Part shown: positions 25,976 through 39,700 of the stretch, in pieces | Layout: each line of letters begins with the position of its first letter | Numbering within the stretch: the first letter of the stretch is position 1 | Source: Dicaeum eximium | Lineage: Eukaryota; Chordata; Aves; Passeriformes; Dicaeidae | Direction of reading: 5' to 3' | Length of the DNA stretch: 64,000 bases | Assembly (NCBI GenBank): GCA_013396995.1 | Contig: VWZP01003801.1 | Coordinates: forward strand, 684,144 to 748,143 | The notes under the pieces: generated by a model | Databases searched by the model: none | Told to the model about the DNA's origin: nothing | The model's input: only the letters and a program-made list of their open reading frames with translations | Translations under genes and position numbers: made by a program

Positions 25976-28900
25976 GTGGACAAACTGTGCCTCAAATGCT
26001 TACAGCCTAAACTGGCAACAGGCAGAGGAAGAACAGGACAAGCAGAAGATTGTAGTGAGGGTGAGAAATGAGTCTCTAATTTTCTTGAGAGTGAGATCAG
26101 AGCATGGGAGTTAATCTGGATATTACTAGAGAAGAGTCAGTCACACACCTGCACATCTTCTAACAGATTCTTTGAGTTTGTATCTGCAGGATCCAGAAGT
26201 GGAGAGCAGCTTTAGGGGACATTTTCTCAGTAACTTAGCTCCCCTCAGGCTGCTTTGCCAGAGTTATTGAAGTGGTTAGTTACTTTACACGGGAATGAAA
26301 CAGGTGGAGGAGAATAAGCCAGAGGCTTGCTTGGCTGAAGGTAACACGTCTTCTGCCTTGGAAAAAAAAGCAGAACAAATGTCAGCAGGGCTTCATTCAA
26401 GCACTCCAGTGACTAAGCCCTCTTGGAAAGCTTTAAACACAGCTTCTTATGCTTGTCTCTGAAGGTAAAAATATGGCAGGGCATACACACATAGGTCACA
26501 GTGTGAAGACATCTAAATTTGAGCCAGGTACTAATAACAGGAGCATCTGAGGCGTGTTTGGGACCATTTACAGAATCACCAGCTGGCAGTTCCCTCTCAG
26601 CCTTTCCTTACAGCATAGGCATAAAAAGCAGATATATAACCATGTAACCTATTACAGTCACTGCATATTTGAAAGTGATCTTATGCTCCAGGCTGCTAAA
26701 AGCTAAGTTTGAAGAGCAGATTTCCATGTTTAAAGCCCTCTCTGACCAGGCAGTAGCTAGAGATTACAGAATTGCTGCATGAGACAGAGGAAGAACTGCC
26801 ACAATATTACAGCCTTGCAAGGAGAAAAGGCAGATGAGTGAATCTATTTCCATAACTGCACAGTGTTTGTTCTGTACACTAAACAATACACAGTCCATAC
26901 ATCAACCTTATGCTATCTCATACACAATAAACCAGGATGCCCACAGGATCAAGTATAACTTGGTGGGTTTAGGCAGATACTCCAGTCCACACAACTCTGA
27001 GAAGCAGTAATCAATGGAATAAATAAAAATATGAGCAGGCATCAAATTATTCAAATACCAAGGAATAGCACAGGAGACTAAACCTTTATTATGTGGCAGC
27101 CACTGTGAAATGGGATGTATAAATAAAACCAAGTGAAAATGGAAATTGCATGCAAAGCAGAAACCTTATAGAGCTCAGCATCTCCCAAGATCTCATACTG
27201 GGCATCAGTGATACAACCACAATATCCCTGGTAGCTGTTTCCCCATCATGTCTCAGTGTTTAATGACAAGAGCATCTCCCCTTGTGCACACTCATGTTTA
27301 TGTTGGAAGGCACCAGCGTGCAGCAGCTGCTCACACAGGCCCTCAAACCAGTTTGTTAACAGTTGCACCCACAGAATCTTTTAGAAGGGGAATGAAGCAG
27401 AAAAAGCCAACCCTCACCAAATCAGGATCAACCAAAGCTACTCAGCCTATAGGAACAGTGTGAGAGGAAAGCATACTTCTTATGCATAGTATGAGGCTTC
27501 ACAGCACTTCAAGTTATAGTAAGAGCCTCCTACACTCAGGCTACATAAGGGTCATCAGCTGCTCCTAGAAGCAGTCAGGGTGCAGAAAGATGGAATTACA
27601 TCCAAATCCTATGGCTGAAGACCCTCAGGAGTATGAATGTTTCTTTGGCTTCCCCTCCTTCTCCCAGAATACACAGACCAGCTTTGACCACTCTATGATT
27701 GCTCTGGGATAAAACCTTTACTTTTCCCAAAATATGGCTTCATACTTCAGGGCTGTACATACACATACACATGTAGATCTGTCCACGAGTGCCTAAACCT
27801 GTGTGCACAGAAACATCACCTGAGTCATGGCAGTGCTCCTGCAAAGCCCAAACCATGGGCTAGGGTACATGTGTAGTTTAGATGAATCAGCCAGACGTGA
27901 CTTTATTTTCACCACCTGAGGATCTCCTGCTAAACACCTTTGTGCTCATTTAAAATAAGCTGAAGAGACAAGTTACAGCCCCCAGGAAAAAGCACATGGT
28001 TGTTTAAAGACAGTGCAAGCTCCTCCTCATTCTAACAGCAGAACCAGATGCTGCACTGATATCACTACCCTTGAACTTGCCCTTGTCTGAGTCATCTATG
28101 AGATGGTTGAAGCTGACAGGTTGTTTAAAATCATTACCCATGGATTATATTCAGAGGGAGCTTTAAAATATTTTCTAATTATTTTTGCTTCCACTCCACC
28201 AAACACTGTTAATCAAGAGCTATTTCCAAAACAGGCTGTGTTGTAGCAGTGCTACACTCCACAGGAGAGGCACCAATTGGGTTGGACACCTTCCAGTTCC
28301 AACTGTCAGATGACCAAGGTGCTCTCATTCTTTGAATAAGGTGCTCTTTATGGGCAGGGAATTTACATTTTTTTCTTTATTTATGCAAAATGCAAAGGAG
28401 AATGCTTGGCTGTGGGGAAATCAAGCTGCCTGGCTGGATTTTGCATTTTGATGACCGTTCACTACCAGTGATATAGGTAATACTTTTCTTCGCTTATTCC
28501 TTGTTTCATTTCCCAGGTTGTTCTTTCTTCATGTTCCATGTAAAGACCTGGTCTGTGCTCTCCCCATGTAGTTGTGACAATATGCAACACCCAACCCCTT
28601 CCTGTGGATGCAGTAGGAGAAAATTGGAAGGAATTTTGCAGCTCCAAAAGCTTTTGATCTACGTGTTGCACTGGTTTTTGGACTTGGCTAGCTCTGTGTC
28701 ATACACAGCAGTTTGTTTGCAGAGACTTCACACTATTCCTGATTTTCCTCTACTTTGCATTCCTACTTTTCTTACATATAAAGATCAGTATGGGGAAATG
28801 TGAATTCAACACAGAACAAACCTGAGTGCTTCAAACACAGTTACCTGAAAGTACCACAGCAAGTGCAAAAATCAGAATAGATTCTAAAGAGGAATAAAAC

Positions 28901-30060
28901 AGAAAATCTCACAAAGAAAAAAATTTCAGATTTGTCTAACAAGTGACCCTTTTCACTGTTGAAGGCTTCACAGATTCAAAATCCTTTTCACAATCCCCCT
29001 AATTTAGAATTGGTAAAACATGAAGTTACCCATACGGCAGTGGTTTGAAGTTTCATCCTGAAAAATGTTGGGAAATTTTTGGAAGAAGCTTCACCATACA
29101 TTAGTAGTTTACATTAGAATTGCTATCAATGTGTAGAGATGGTATATAAATAAATAGATTAAGAAGTACTCAATAAAGTAGTTTCAATAAAAATGCTACA
29201 AGATTAATTTATCTGGGATGCTCTAAAAATTAGTCAGTTATAAAATAGTTTATTTTGAAAGAGTGCAAACTGCTTTTACCAAAATAAAATCTTTAATTTA
29301 ATCATTCCTCAGAAGCTTTGAAAATTTATATTAAGAATTTGAAAACCACTTTAAAAAAAAGTAATAATGTAATAATACTTCTGCTAGTTAACTAATTTAT
29401 CAAGCAGCAGCACTGAATCTAAAAAGACAAGTCCAAGATACTAAATATGTTCTTCAGTCTGGCTTTTCCCTCAGCTTGTTTTCATCCATGGTTAGGCATA
29501 TTCTTCTGATCACCACGGAAGGTAAAGAAGTCCCCAGTTCACCAAAAAATCCCACTCCAGACAAAAAGACCGATGGCAAACAAACACGAAAACCCCGAAT
29601 CACATCTTGATCCTGAACTGTTCCTATCTGCAGTGTTTGTTCAGTTTTACAACTACATTTATTGATTCAAAGAGTGTTTTCACACTGGCTCTCCTCCCAG
29701 GCATGTTTAAACAAGCAGCAGCACACGGTGCCAGGACACAACAGAAACGTGTTCTATAGACAAGTAAACACAATACCAATGGCTTTAGCTGCCCACACCA
29801 TGAAGGGATTTTGAGCAAGTCACTTCAAATTATGTTTCATTCTCTGGACACAAAGCAGAGTTGATTTAGAGTTCTTTGGCTGTGTTTTGGGTTGTGGGTT
29901 TTTTTTTTATTGCTTTGGTTTTTAAGCCATTGGCTGGCCCACACTCCCCAAAGATGTGGGCTATTCATTCTGTTCCAGCTTAAAGACTCAAACTGGACTT
30001 GATTTCTGTAAGAAGTGCACGGTCTGTAACATGGTTATAATTCAGGCTGGAAACACAGTG
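25976..30060. other. non-coding DNA, no recognised gene
   Basis: No exon or transposon was recognised. If the minus-strand exon at 25,724 is real, its upstream exons or promoter should lie here or further right, but none stood out. The segment 28,900-29,400 is markedly AT-rich with many short A and T runs. Confidence 0.5.
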
Positions 30061-30074
30061 AGCCATCTCTGCCA

Positions 30075-30570
30075 TGTATGGGTTGTGTGACCGCAGGCCG
30101 GACCAGCGTGCACAGGCCGGGTTTGATGGGCCCTCACGGAACACACCATGGCCAGGCAGCCATGTCGTGGTGCGGGAAATGGGAACCGCAGCCCTCGGGA
30201 TGTCGGTCGGTCCAGTCCCACTGCAGCCAGGTTTAAAAAAGAAAATTCAGAAAGGAAAATGGCCCCTTGTCCTGAGGGCCGAGGTTAGGCCTCACCGTCA
30301 ATCTGTCGGCGGTGGCACGGAGCGACACCCGGCTCCTCCGGTGCGGAGCTGCAGCCAGCCCGCAGGAAGAGCCCGCACAGCTGCTCCCACTGCCATGGCT
30401 GTCCATCCCCGGCCACTGCAGCACTCACTTTCCTGTTGTGTGGTCGGGAGGGAGGGGAGCGACCCACACGTGGCTCCAACAGAGATCACAGCCTGGTCAG
30501 CGAGAGCTGAAAATACCGGCGAGCTGGCACCGTGTCAGAGCCGCGGCCTCCCCCTCGCCCTTTCCTCCAC
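30075..30570. promoter_or_regulatory. CpG-island-like block
   Basis: By hand count about 33 CpG dinucleotides fall within some 540 bp, with visibly high G+C. This is a rough observed/expected near or above 0.6, while flanking kilobases have very few CpG. Examples include GCCGGACCAGCG, TGTCGGTCGGTCC, GTCGGCGGTGGCACGGAGCG and ACCGGCGAGC. In vertebrates such blocks are commonly promoters. A GC-rich retroelement LTR or an old processed gene copy are alternatives, but no LTR ends or coding match were seen. A 212-codon + strand frame (30,074-30,712) spans the block, starting at an ATG in the low-CpG flank. It is probably a by-product of few stop codons in GC-rich DNA, since it shows no domain and the minus strand is also open in three overlapping frames. 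The block ends about 80 bp before a long inverted repeat. Confidence 0.55.
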
Positions 30571-30652
30571 AAGCACTCTCCCTGAGCCATGGATCAGCAC
30601 AAGGGGCTCCCCTGGATCCATCCCTAAACTCCTCCTGAAATATCAGCACATC

Positions 30653-30758
30653 TTTGTGGATATGCTCAGTTCAGTCGAAGAAAGAACAGAGAGAATTGTT
30701 TGGAAAACTTAGAATTCTAGACTGTTGTTTCTTCAACTGAACTGAGCGTATCCACAAA
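30653..30758. repeat. long near-perfect inverted repeat (foldback/hairpin)
   Basis: Arms 30,653-30,689 and 30,722-30,758 are each 37 bp and match as reverse complements at 34 of 37 positions. They begin TTTGTGGATATGCTCAG and end CTGAGCGTATCCACAAA. In a + strand RNA the three differences become one U-G wobble, one C-A and one G-G mismatch, giving a very stable stem. The 32-nt loop can pair further (AGAATT at 30,692-30,697 with AATTCT at 30,713-30,718). A second short pairing, GAAATATC at 30,637-30,644 with GATATTTC at 30,775-30,782, flanks the base. No target-site duplication or known transposon terminus was seen at the ends. Possible identities are a microRNA-like precursor, a miniature foldback element or a local inverted duplication. 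None of the microRNAs I know matches either arm. Confidence 0.9.
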
Positions 30759-30782
30759 TCTTGACCCGGGACCAGATATTTC

Positions 30783-33700
30783 TCCCTTCACTGACATTTC
30801 TCCTTGCCTTTGTGGATGTTAGAATGATCCTTTCAAAATTTATTTTCTTTAAAAATGGATCCCAAGTCTTGAGATGATTCTTCCAGAGTCCACCAGCACC
30901 CCAGAGGGCACCAGGTGGAGCAGCCATAGCAAGTTACCTGCAGGGAACACAACTGTGGCTCTCTCAGCAGAACCCAGGAGACTGCATGTACCCACCAGCC
31001 CAGCTGGTGAACTGGCCCTGCCTTACCACAGCCGTGATTCTGGGCTCCCCAAGGCTGGAAGGCTCAGCAGCTGCTGCTGAATTCACTCTAGAATAGCCAT
31101 TTCAGTCTCAGCTCCATGGTGGAGCACACTAGAGGAAGGAGGTGAAGGTATAACCACCTGGATGTAATCCTCCAGCACAGCTACTGGTAGCACCACAGCA
31201 GGACACCTCCCGACTGCTTCTGTCAAAATTTTTGCTGTCAGGCACTGCCTGTATTCCATGTCAAAGACAAAAAGCCTTCTCCAAACCTGGAGGACCTTCA
31301 CTCCCACCCCTTTCATTCTTTTCTCTGTGCTCATGTCTCCATCTCACTGGAATATTTACGGGTTTGACATCAACTTGCACCAAGAGCCAGGAGGCATCTG
31401 ACAGCATTTTGTCAGTGACAGACAGCACAGCCTTCTCCTCTGGTCCCCATTTAGTGAAAAACAATTCTTTACGTGAGGCAAACCACCACAAGCTCAGCAT
31501 TTAGAGCCTAAGTGTCACATTAGATGGGAACATTAGGATCTTCTGCTGTGTAAGATTTTGGCACCTCCTCACTTTTATGGTTCAGAACTGTTGACATGAT
31601 AAAATAAAACCCCAAACTGAGGTTCAAGATGTTTATTATGGTGAGGAAGAGAATCGTATGGTGTGGGAAACTTCCAACACAAATAATTATGATCATTATT
31701 TTGAGGCATGACCACACTGTTCCATATTTGCAGTCTGGGCGTGGGTAGATTTTGTTTCAAGGCAACACATCCATCACACCCCACTGCCCTGTGCACAGTG
31801 TGACTCTGAGGGGACCCACGTTAAGTGTACTGGATTTGGAGCCCTATGGCAGGTCACAAGGGTCACTGGAAATAATATGATAGAGGAAAAGGTAATAGAG
31901 CACCATGACAGAGTATTTAAAGAGCTGGGCAGTCATTAAAGGAGGACAGAGATGACTGGAAAATAAGAAGTCACTGAAGGACAGTGTTTCAGTGGGCTTT
32001 CCCTGCACCCCCTCAAGCACCAAAACATAATATGATTATTTTAGGAGGTGTGCTACTACTAATAGTCATGCTATGGCCAGAACCAACAATACGTTTGCCT
32101 TCTTCTTAAGGTGTTTGCACTTCATCACTGAGATGACACTTTTCAGATGAACTGGCTTTTTATTGTGGAGCTATTTTAAAGTAGAGTGTTTTGTTGACTA
32201 ATATTTGCTGCATGAAGAGGTTTATTACTGTAGGGATGCTCATAAGTACCTAATCTTAAAATAAAAATGAGATGGATTATATTCTTGATGAGAGTTAAAA
32301 ATATTATTAGAGCTTGGAAGTTCAAAATAAGTCATGTTAAGAGTGGTTTGCATAGGAGCTTCAGGTATTTACTTTAGGGCCCATAGTTTCAGTGTGGCAC
32401 TTTTATTCCAGCCAACAATAGGAAAACAAGGTATTTGAGGCCTAACTAACCTTCTACATGTCTCTAAAGGTAAGCAATGAGCTGACATGAAATGCCAAAT
32501 CTGATGTCTCTTGTAAATAATCACCTTTAAGCTCCTCTCCCAAATCTACAAAATCTTGCCCCCATCTGCTGAAAAGTACAAAACTTGCTCAGGTTTTATG
32601 GTACCACTCACAGTAGCAGAGTTGTACAGTATTTAAGTTTTGAATCTTGCAAAAACTTTTACTGAAGTGTTTCACTTCCACCTGACAATGACCACAGCTG
32701 GGCAAATAGCCAAGTCTTCAGACCAGCACAAAAGTGAGAAATCAAGGAAATGCCATTTGCATTGACATGTTATTAAAAAGAATCAATTGTTTAATGGCCT
32801 TTGAAAATGACAAATATCTCCGGCACCCCCAAAGGTTCTCTCTTCAGGTTATTTAACCATATTCAAATCTTGCTGATTTTTTTTTAGGGGGGATTTTCAC
32901 AGAAATGGAAACGGATAGCAGAAACGAGAGGCTGTTTGTTCTTCATTCTAAATTTAGACCAACTCATCACTGAATTTCAAAAATGTCAAGCTGTTTCAGC
33001 ATTTCTGTAATATTTTATTCTGAAAACACTGAAGCAGAACATTTACACTTTTTAAAGTAACAGGTCCTTTCAGCAGAAGTAATTCGTAAACAACAACCTG
33101 AAAATTTCGGACACAAGGAATGGAAGAGTTGAACAGAGACTTTCCTGTTCCCTGGAAGATTACCTGTCCCCTTGCACCCTCAAAACTCCCACAAACCAAC
33201 CAACCAACCCCCACCAAACAAAACCAAACCTCATCATTTTAGCATATGACTACCCATATGTGTACAAAATAGCACAAAAGTGCTACAAATTTGAAGCCTA
33301 AGGACTTCTAGAATAAAGCTATATATGAATCCAATTGATTAAAGTCCAAGCATCTCACAGTATAGGCATTCCCAGACAATTATTGCATCTATGGTGTCAT
33401 TTAGGAGAATAAATACCATCCCAATGAGAGACAAAGCAGTATGGTCTCTTCCCATGAGTTTCATGCAAATAAAAACAGGAAACAAATATCTTCCACACAC
33501 TGCCCATTTGAAAGCCTCCATTTGCATTGTGAAAACAACCACATTCTGCACGCAAATACTCCCAAGTTTTTGTCATCCATCATCTTTCCTCTTATAAAAT
33601 TGCAATGACCAAACCAACAACTTCCCAACCTCTCAGCTCTGCAGTGCTCTGAAGCAGAAACGCCTGGACCAAAGGTTTAAACAGACCATATGCATCACCT

Positions 33701-36700
33701 GCTCCATCCAGTTATCAGAACACTTTAAATTTAATTAGTGGTCCATACTACCTCTTCCCATTTGCTCACAAGTCCTGGAAACTCCCTGTGCAGGTGAAGC
33801 GTGTAGCTGCACTAAATCTGCATTGTACTGCTCTCTGCAGGAGAAGGAATGCTTCCAAAGCTAAGGACATGGTGGAAATGGGTGAGTTAGGGAGCCTGTG
33901 AGGAGTCTTCCCCTTTCACCACCACACACCTGAGCAAACTAACCTGAGCATTTAAAGGGTTGCAAAGCAAACCTCTGCTTTACACCTATAACTGGGGCCC
34001 ACCCCCAAAAAAAGCAAATGATCCCCCCTGTGTCTGGACACCGAAACATTACACTGACTTTGCTCCAGGTATTTTACTTGTTTCACTGCCCAGAAAGCAG
34101 ATACAGAAGACATCAACCTGCCTACCCCTGCTAGCCCAGCAAATGTGGCACTCCCAGAGCTGCAACACGGGAGCCTGAGCACTTCTTTCTACAGTAATAA
34201 CTGCAGCAAAGGAAGCAACTCTAACCTTCTGCCATGCCATCATGCCAGCACAACTCAACTTTAACCTTCAAGGCTTCCCCCATCCCTCTCCATTCTGCTG
34301 AGGCTGCCAAAAAGGGTGCAATTAGTGTCATTTGGGATGGCAGGACCTGCAGGGCTGACATATGACCCTTCGGAAACTGGACTGGGCCCAACGTTTTTAT
34401 TTCCCCAGGCCATTAAACAGCTGTCAGAGTGCTGACCTATAATTCCTCCTGTCCCATCCCATGCAAATTCTGAGTTGGTGACAAAACATGGAAGGCTGTA
34501 GGTACTTGCAGTCATCCAGGCATCTAGAACAAGGAGCTCTCTAATCCACGGGCTGCCTGTGCAATGCCCCAAAGGATTTTGCAGCCAAAGATAAACACAC
34601 CTCTCCAGTTTCTAGCCAGCTATAACTTCTAAGGCAGGCAGTCTTCTCCTCTGCTTTATACAAGGAAGGAACTGGTTGTTCTTCAAGAGAGATGTCAGCC
34701 CCACCTGCCACCACCTACCAAAAACAGATCGGTCACCTTCAACTCTGGCAGAAATCTCTTCTATCAACAGTATGTTTAAATGGCTTTCAATCCCTTGAAT
34801 ATCAGTCTGGCACGGGAAATTCTGTCAGGCTGGGTGATAGCATCATTTTAATGTTGATATTCCCAAATATAAAGAAAAATAAATCTGCATTTACTTGGCA
34901 GTGATAAAATGCCTTTTAGATCACAGGTTTCAGCAGCAAATTTTTCTCCAGAAAAATCCAAGTAGAAAGTAGAGGACTGAAAATGCAACATCTTAAGTAA
35001 GAAATTCTCTTAATCTCCTTTTTTTTTCATACATTCAGCCCTTTTCCCTCTTCTCATTTCCATACATTTTCTTCTTTCCCCCCTTCCTTCCATGCCCACC
35101 CTTTATTATACATACATATGGTATGTTTGTGCCAAGGAAGACTATGACACTTTATCTGCATGTTGGATGGTGGATGAAGACCCACTCTCAGAGTGCAAAT
35201 TAAGACTGAAATTTGTAAAAAAATTTTTTTAAAATTGTCTCATAACCTCTCCCTTCAAACCACTTCTAATTCTGCCCTATTCCCTTTACTCCTCCTCTCT
35301 TGTCTGCTACACACAACAGGTATTCCCCATGTGGGTGGATACAGCAATAGCTAAGAGAGATGGGAGATGAAAGTCTGTTACCTGTTTTTTATTTATGTCC
35401 TGTAAAACCCAGCATGTGGAGTTACACAAGAGATCCTGTAAACAAGGGGAGGGCCAACTGCTTCATAGAGCACGGAAAATTTCCATTTCTTGGAATAGAC
35501 AGGTCAGCTTGGAAGGAAGTCAGCCCTCACCTCAAGGTCTTTCTCCCTCTTTAGGGCTCATCAGAAACACCAGCTAACGCAGAAGGCTCTGCCCAGGAGC
35601 CAGGAGAGCCAAACAAACAGATCAGTGTAAGGCACAGCCTCAGCTGCAGGGATGTTTCCACTTCTCGCCTGGCCAGGCACCTGGAGGTGGGGTTGTGCTG
35701 TCAGAGCAGTATTTCCTCAGCTGCCAGGCTCAGCAGTCTGGAGATTTCTGCTAGAGAAGCACAGCTGGGACTGGCAAGCAGCACTTGTCCCAGGGTTAAT
35801 ATATGCCTGTGTGCCTCCCCTGACAGACTTGGGAAGCCAAGGAGAGAAAACCTGAGAACTGTTCCAGAATTAAATCAGATGGCCCTGAGCCATCTTCCCA
35901 GCCCTGGGTACCCAGAGAACTGGGGGAGAGTCTCAGATACGAGTTTCACACTGGTGGGCAGGTCCAGTACCACCAGCAAGGTGGTGAAGAGGAAAGTTCA
36001 TTTGCACCTCTGCTCCCCTCTTGCACCATCTGAATCTGTTCTGCTTTGTTTTCCCTCCTGTACCCAGCAGTGCTCTGACTTCTCTCCCCTCCCAGCTCCC
36101 CATACGCAGTTCAGCTCCAAGCTGTCACTCAAAAGGTTGACATTTCTGAAAAATGTCCAGATAGTTCAGCTATTTCTATTCTGCCTGACATAAGGTGAAA
36201 ATCTGAGTCAGCTGGCTGTGCTCTGTCAGGTTTTTTGCAGCCAGCGTCCTGCCTCTCAAAAACACCCACCTAATTTTGGAAACGCCAGTCTTAACTGTGG
36301 TGCTCCTGATGAGAAGCAGAAAAACACACTCAGCTTAATCCCAGCTGCAGAAAAGGATCCAGAGAAAGGAAGATGCTTGAATATGAAAAAAAAAAATTAC
36401 TTGCTCCTGCTCACTTACAAACATTTTATGTAGTTTTTATGTGAGGCAGACAGAAGCCTCTTGCCAAAAATATTGTCTGGGCATAATTATTCCTCTCTCC
36501 TGCTCCCCCTGCCAAGCTAACCTCCCTCTGAATCAGGCCATAAGGAAGGAATAGAGCCAGACAGGACTTCTACACATTTTGGCTCGACATACTGCAAGTG
36601 TAAGCTGTCAGGCAGCACTGTAGCAACAGAAACATGTTACTGAGTGGTATGGGAATATTAATAAGCAAGAGATGGACTTTAACATCTGTCACAAAGCATC

Positions 36701-39700
36701 CTTCAGAACCACAAAAAGAATAGAAAGGGAAGAAGAGAAGAAAACAAACTAATCTGCTGTTCAGGGCAGTACTCAGTCATCCTAGAGAGAACAAATTTAC
36801 CCCAGGCCAAAAGCTTCACCATGACAGTGGCCATTTGAAGTGACTAGTAAGTCTGAGACTTGCAAAATTGGTTTAACTCTGCTCCCAGTGACATCAAAAG
36901 TAAACTACTAATAGGTTTCAGTGAAAAGTGACATAAATTTTAAAAAAAGCACTTTTGAAAAGCTCAATTTTATGTTCCAGCTCCAAAAGCAATAAAAATC
37001 CTACCCCAGTCCCAAACCTCAGCTCATCCTGTTTCCATGCCACAGGATTAGCTCTACCTTTGTCATGCCTTGTCAGCATTTCTCCAATTGACCTTAGAAT
37101 TTTGCAGTTCTGAAGGCTCTGTACACTCCTAAACCATCTGTCCCAGGACTTCACTGCCTTAAAATCCTATCAAAACCTGCTTCTTCAGCAGTATAAATCA
37201 TTCCTTCTTTACAGTTCGTTACAAAACACAGTTTGGTCCCTTTCTTTTTGCAGGGATTTCAATAGAAAGGCTTTTTTAATATCTGAAAGCTGTAAAGGCT
37301 GGGGTCACTTAGCACTAAAACAATGTGTACCAATACTATGGTCTCACATTCATATCACCTAGAAAAAAGCAATGAATTCAAACCTGGAGAGTGAACCACA
37401 ACACCTCTGATGCTTATACATAAAACTGCTGGAGGGTGCAATGGCAAGAAACAACTTTTGGAGGCCTCACTATGACCACCACTCACCCACAAGTTTCTTA
37501 GCAATTTGTCTTTTGTACTTACTATTAGCAAATAATCAGCTACCAGCCATGAGATAACTTCAGTAATGATTAAAAAAACACAGTAAATTCTCAGCATCAC
37601 TCACCCTTCACAACACAGCCACCTCTCCTCATTTAGTGGTGTGTCTGATGTCAAGCCAAGCCTCCAAATGAAAACTCTCAGCCTTGAGAGGGGAAATAGA
37701 AGCAGGGCCTCTGGAAGCTGCCCCTCATGAGTGTACCAAGGCTGCCAAGGTGCCTCTCTGCTGGGCTGGTCAGGTGTGCTCTGGCCTTTCATCACAAATC
37801 CTGTGAGGACTCTTCATCCCCAGCTGACTGTTCTGTGGGGCTTTATGGTTTTCAACTGCAGTTGATACCAGAAGGAGCCTGTGTATTATTTCCAGCCTTG
37901 TTGAGGAACTTCTGGTGAAAAAACTAAAAGTATTTCTTCTCTTAGAAACCCTGGCTTTAAACCTGAATCAGTTGTGAACTCTAATTCAGAATTAAATGGT
38001 GGTTCTTTACCTTTTTCTAATTAGTGCTATCACCTGTCTGTTATTGGCACATCAAACAGCTGTTGTCTGTCAGCCAAAGTGGCTCCTGCCTTGTAGTTTC
38101 ATTGAGGTAGGCAAGAGAGCCCACCAGGTATTAGCTAGGGAAAAATCAGGAAGAAACTCAGGCCTATGGTCTAAGCATATTGGTGGAGATGAAGCTCTGC
38201 TATGGTCTTCACTGAACTTAAAGTATCATTCTGGTATCACTGAGAAAATCAGTTAATGTCTCGGAGCCTCCTTTTCTGGAATACCATCTCCATTTTGAAC
38301 ATAAAGCCATTGTCCCCAGTGATCCATCCCTGCAGGGGGGACCATGTTTGCACTGTGCTTTGTAAACCTATGTTTTTAAGAATTATCTGCTGGCACCCAA
38401 GTCAGAAGCTGTAAGTCATTCTACACCCTCCAACTGAGAAATTGGATTCTACTGACATCCCTGGGAATGTTCTCTCTGGCTTGAAGCTGTTCTTATTTAG
38501 GTATTGTAAGTGTGTCCTGTAGCCAGTATTGTTTTGTGGCCAACACTATTGCTATAGCTCTATAAATCTGCAGACACTCTGCAGCAGGAGTGCAGTGCCA
38601 AAAAACTGCAGAGTTCTCTGCTCTGCTTCCAGTTTGGGAACACATGCTGGAGCAATACAAGCTAGACAGATGTGGCATCCTGAACACCTGATAAAACCTG
38701 GTAACTGGAGAGGGATTTCTCCATGTCTCTTGACTGAAATGATTGTTTTCTGCTCAAATGTTACAACAAATGAATGAAAAATAAACAGGAGATGTTGTAT
38801 ATTAGTACTTCTAGGACCTATACCCAAAGAGGTATAGTTGGCAGTCACTGGAGGTGTCTGTGTCTTCCCAGTCTTCCTTTCCTCCCCTGCCAAATCAGCT
38901 CCCAGGCTTACTTTCCTTTGTAGCATGGAGAGGGTAGCAGCCTGCCGGGGGACTGCTTACTGCAGGAAAAACAGCCCCTTCACAGAGCAGAACAAAGAGA
39001 ACATCAATCCAAGCTGATGGGGCCAAAGGGGCTTTGCAGTGCTGCAAAACCCACCTCCCCATCTGTGCTACAACTGCAGGGGAGCGCTGGGAACCCCGGG
39101 GATGCTCTCCCTTGGCACCCTCCCAGGTTCTCAGCTGCCTGCTCTGCTCCTGCTTGGTGTGAATGAGAGAAATTCTGGCTTCAGATGCTGTTCTGCCTCT
39201 TTCCAAAACCCTGCAGTCTGGCAGGAAGGGAGGTGTTTTAGCAGGGGGAACTCAAATTTATTCAGTACAATTCAGCCTGCTGCAGAGGACAGCTCTTGTA
39301 GAGCAGGTGGCAGCATTACAGGGACTGCAATACCTACAGTAGCTCTGCAGCAATAATTAGCATTGTGCCAAGGGCATAACATGGCTTCTCCTAGCCCTGC
39401 CTGCTCCACTTACCATTGCTCCCACCCACAGCAGCTGCATCCCCACCCTACCACCTGCTGCAGGCCAGGTGAGTAAGTTTGTGCCAGTCTAACCCCTGAC
39501 CATTCCATCTCCTCCAGCTCAGGCTTTGCCAGGCAGGACAGCATTCCTCCCAGGGCAGGTACTAAAGGATAGTGCCAGTCCTGTCCGTGGAGCTCCTACC
39601 TGCCTGAGAAGATGGAAGGGGAAGAAGGTGGAGAGTTGCCAGAGCTGTACTGACACCAACTCCATGTGTCATGTGCTGTGGCCATGGGATTTTGCCCTTG

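Noticed and set aside
25995..26075. Hydrophobic minus-strand stretch LLLVLFFLCLLPV as a signal peptide for the cysteine-rich exon
   Set aside because: There is no ATG in its frame before an upstream stop, and the following donor-like site is weak, so it is mentioned only as a lead.
30074..30712. 212-codon + strand open frame, the longest in the window
   Set aside because: It lies in the CpG-rich block where stops are rare, has no domain, signal or compositional sign of a protein, is faced by three open minus-strand frames and runs into the inverted repeat.
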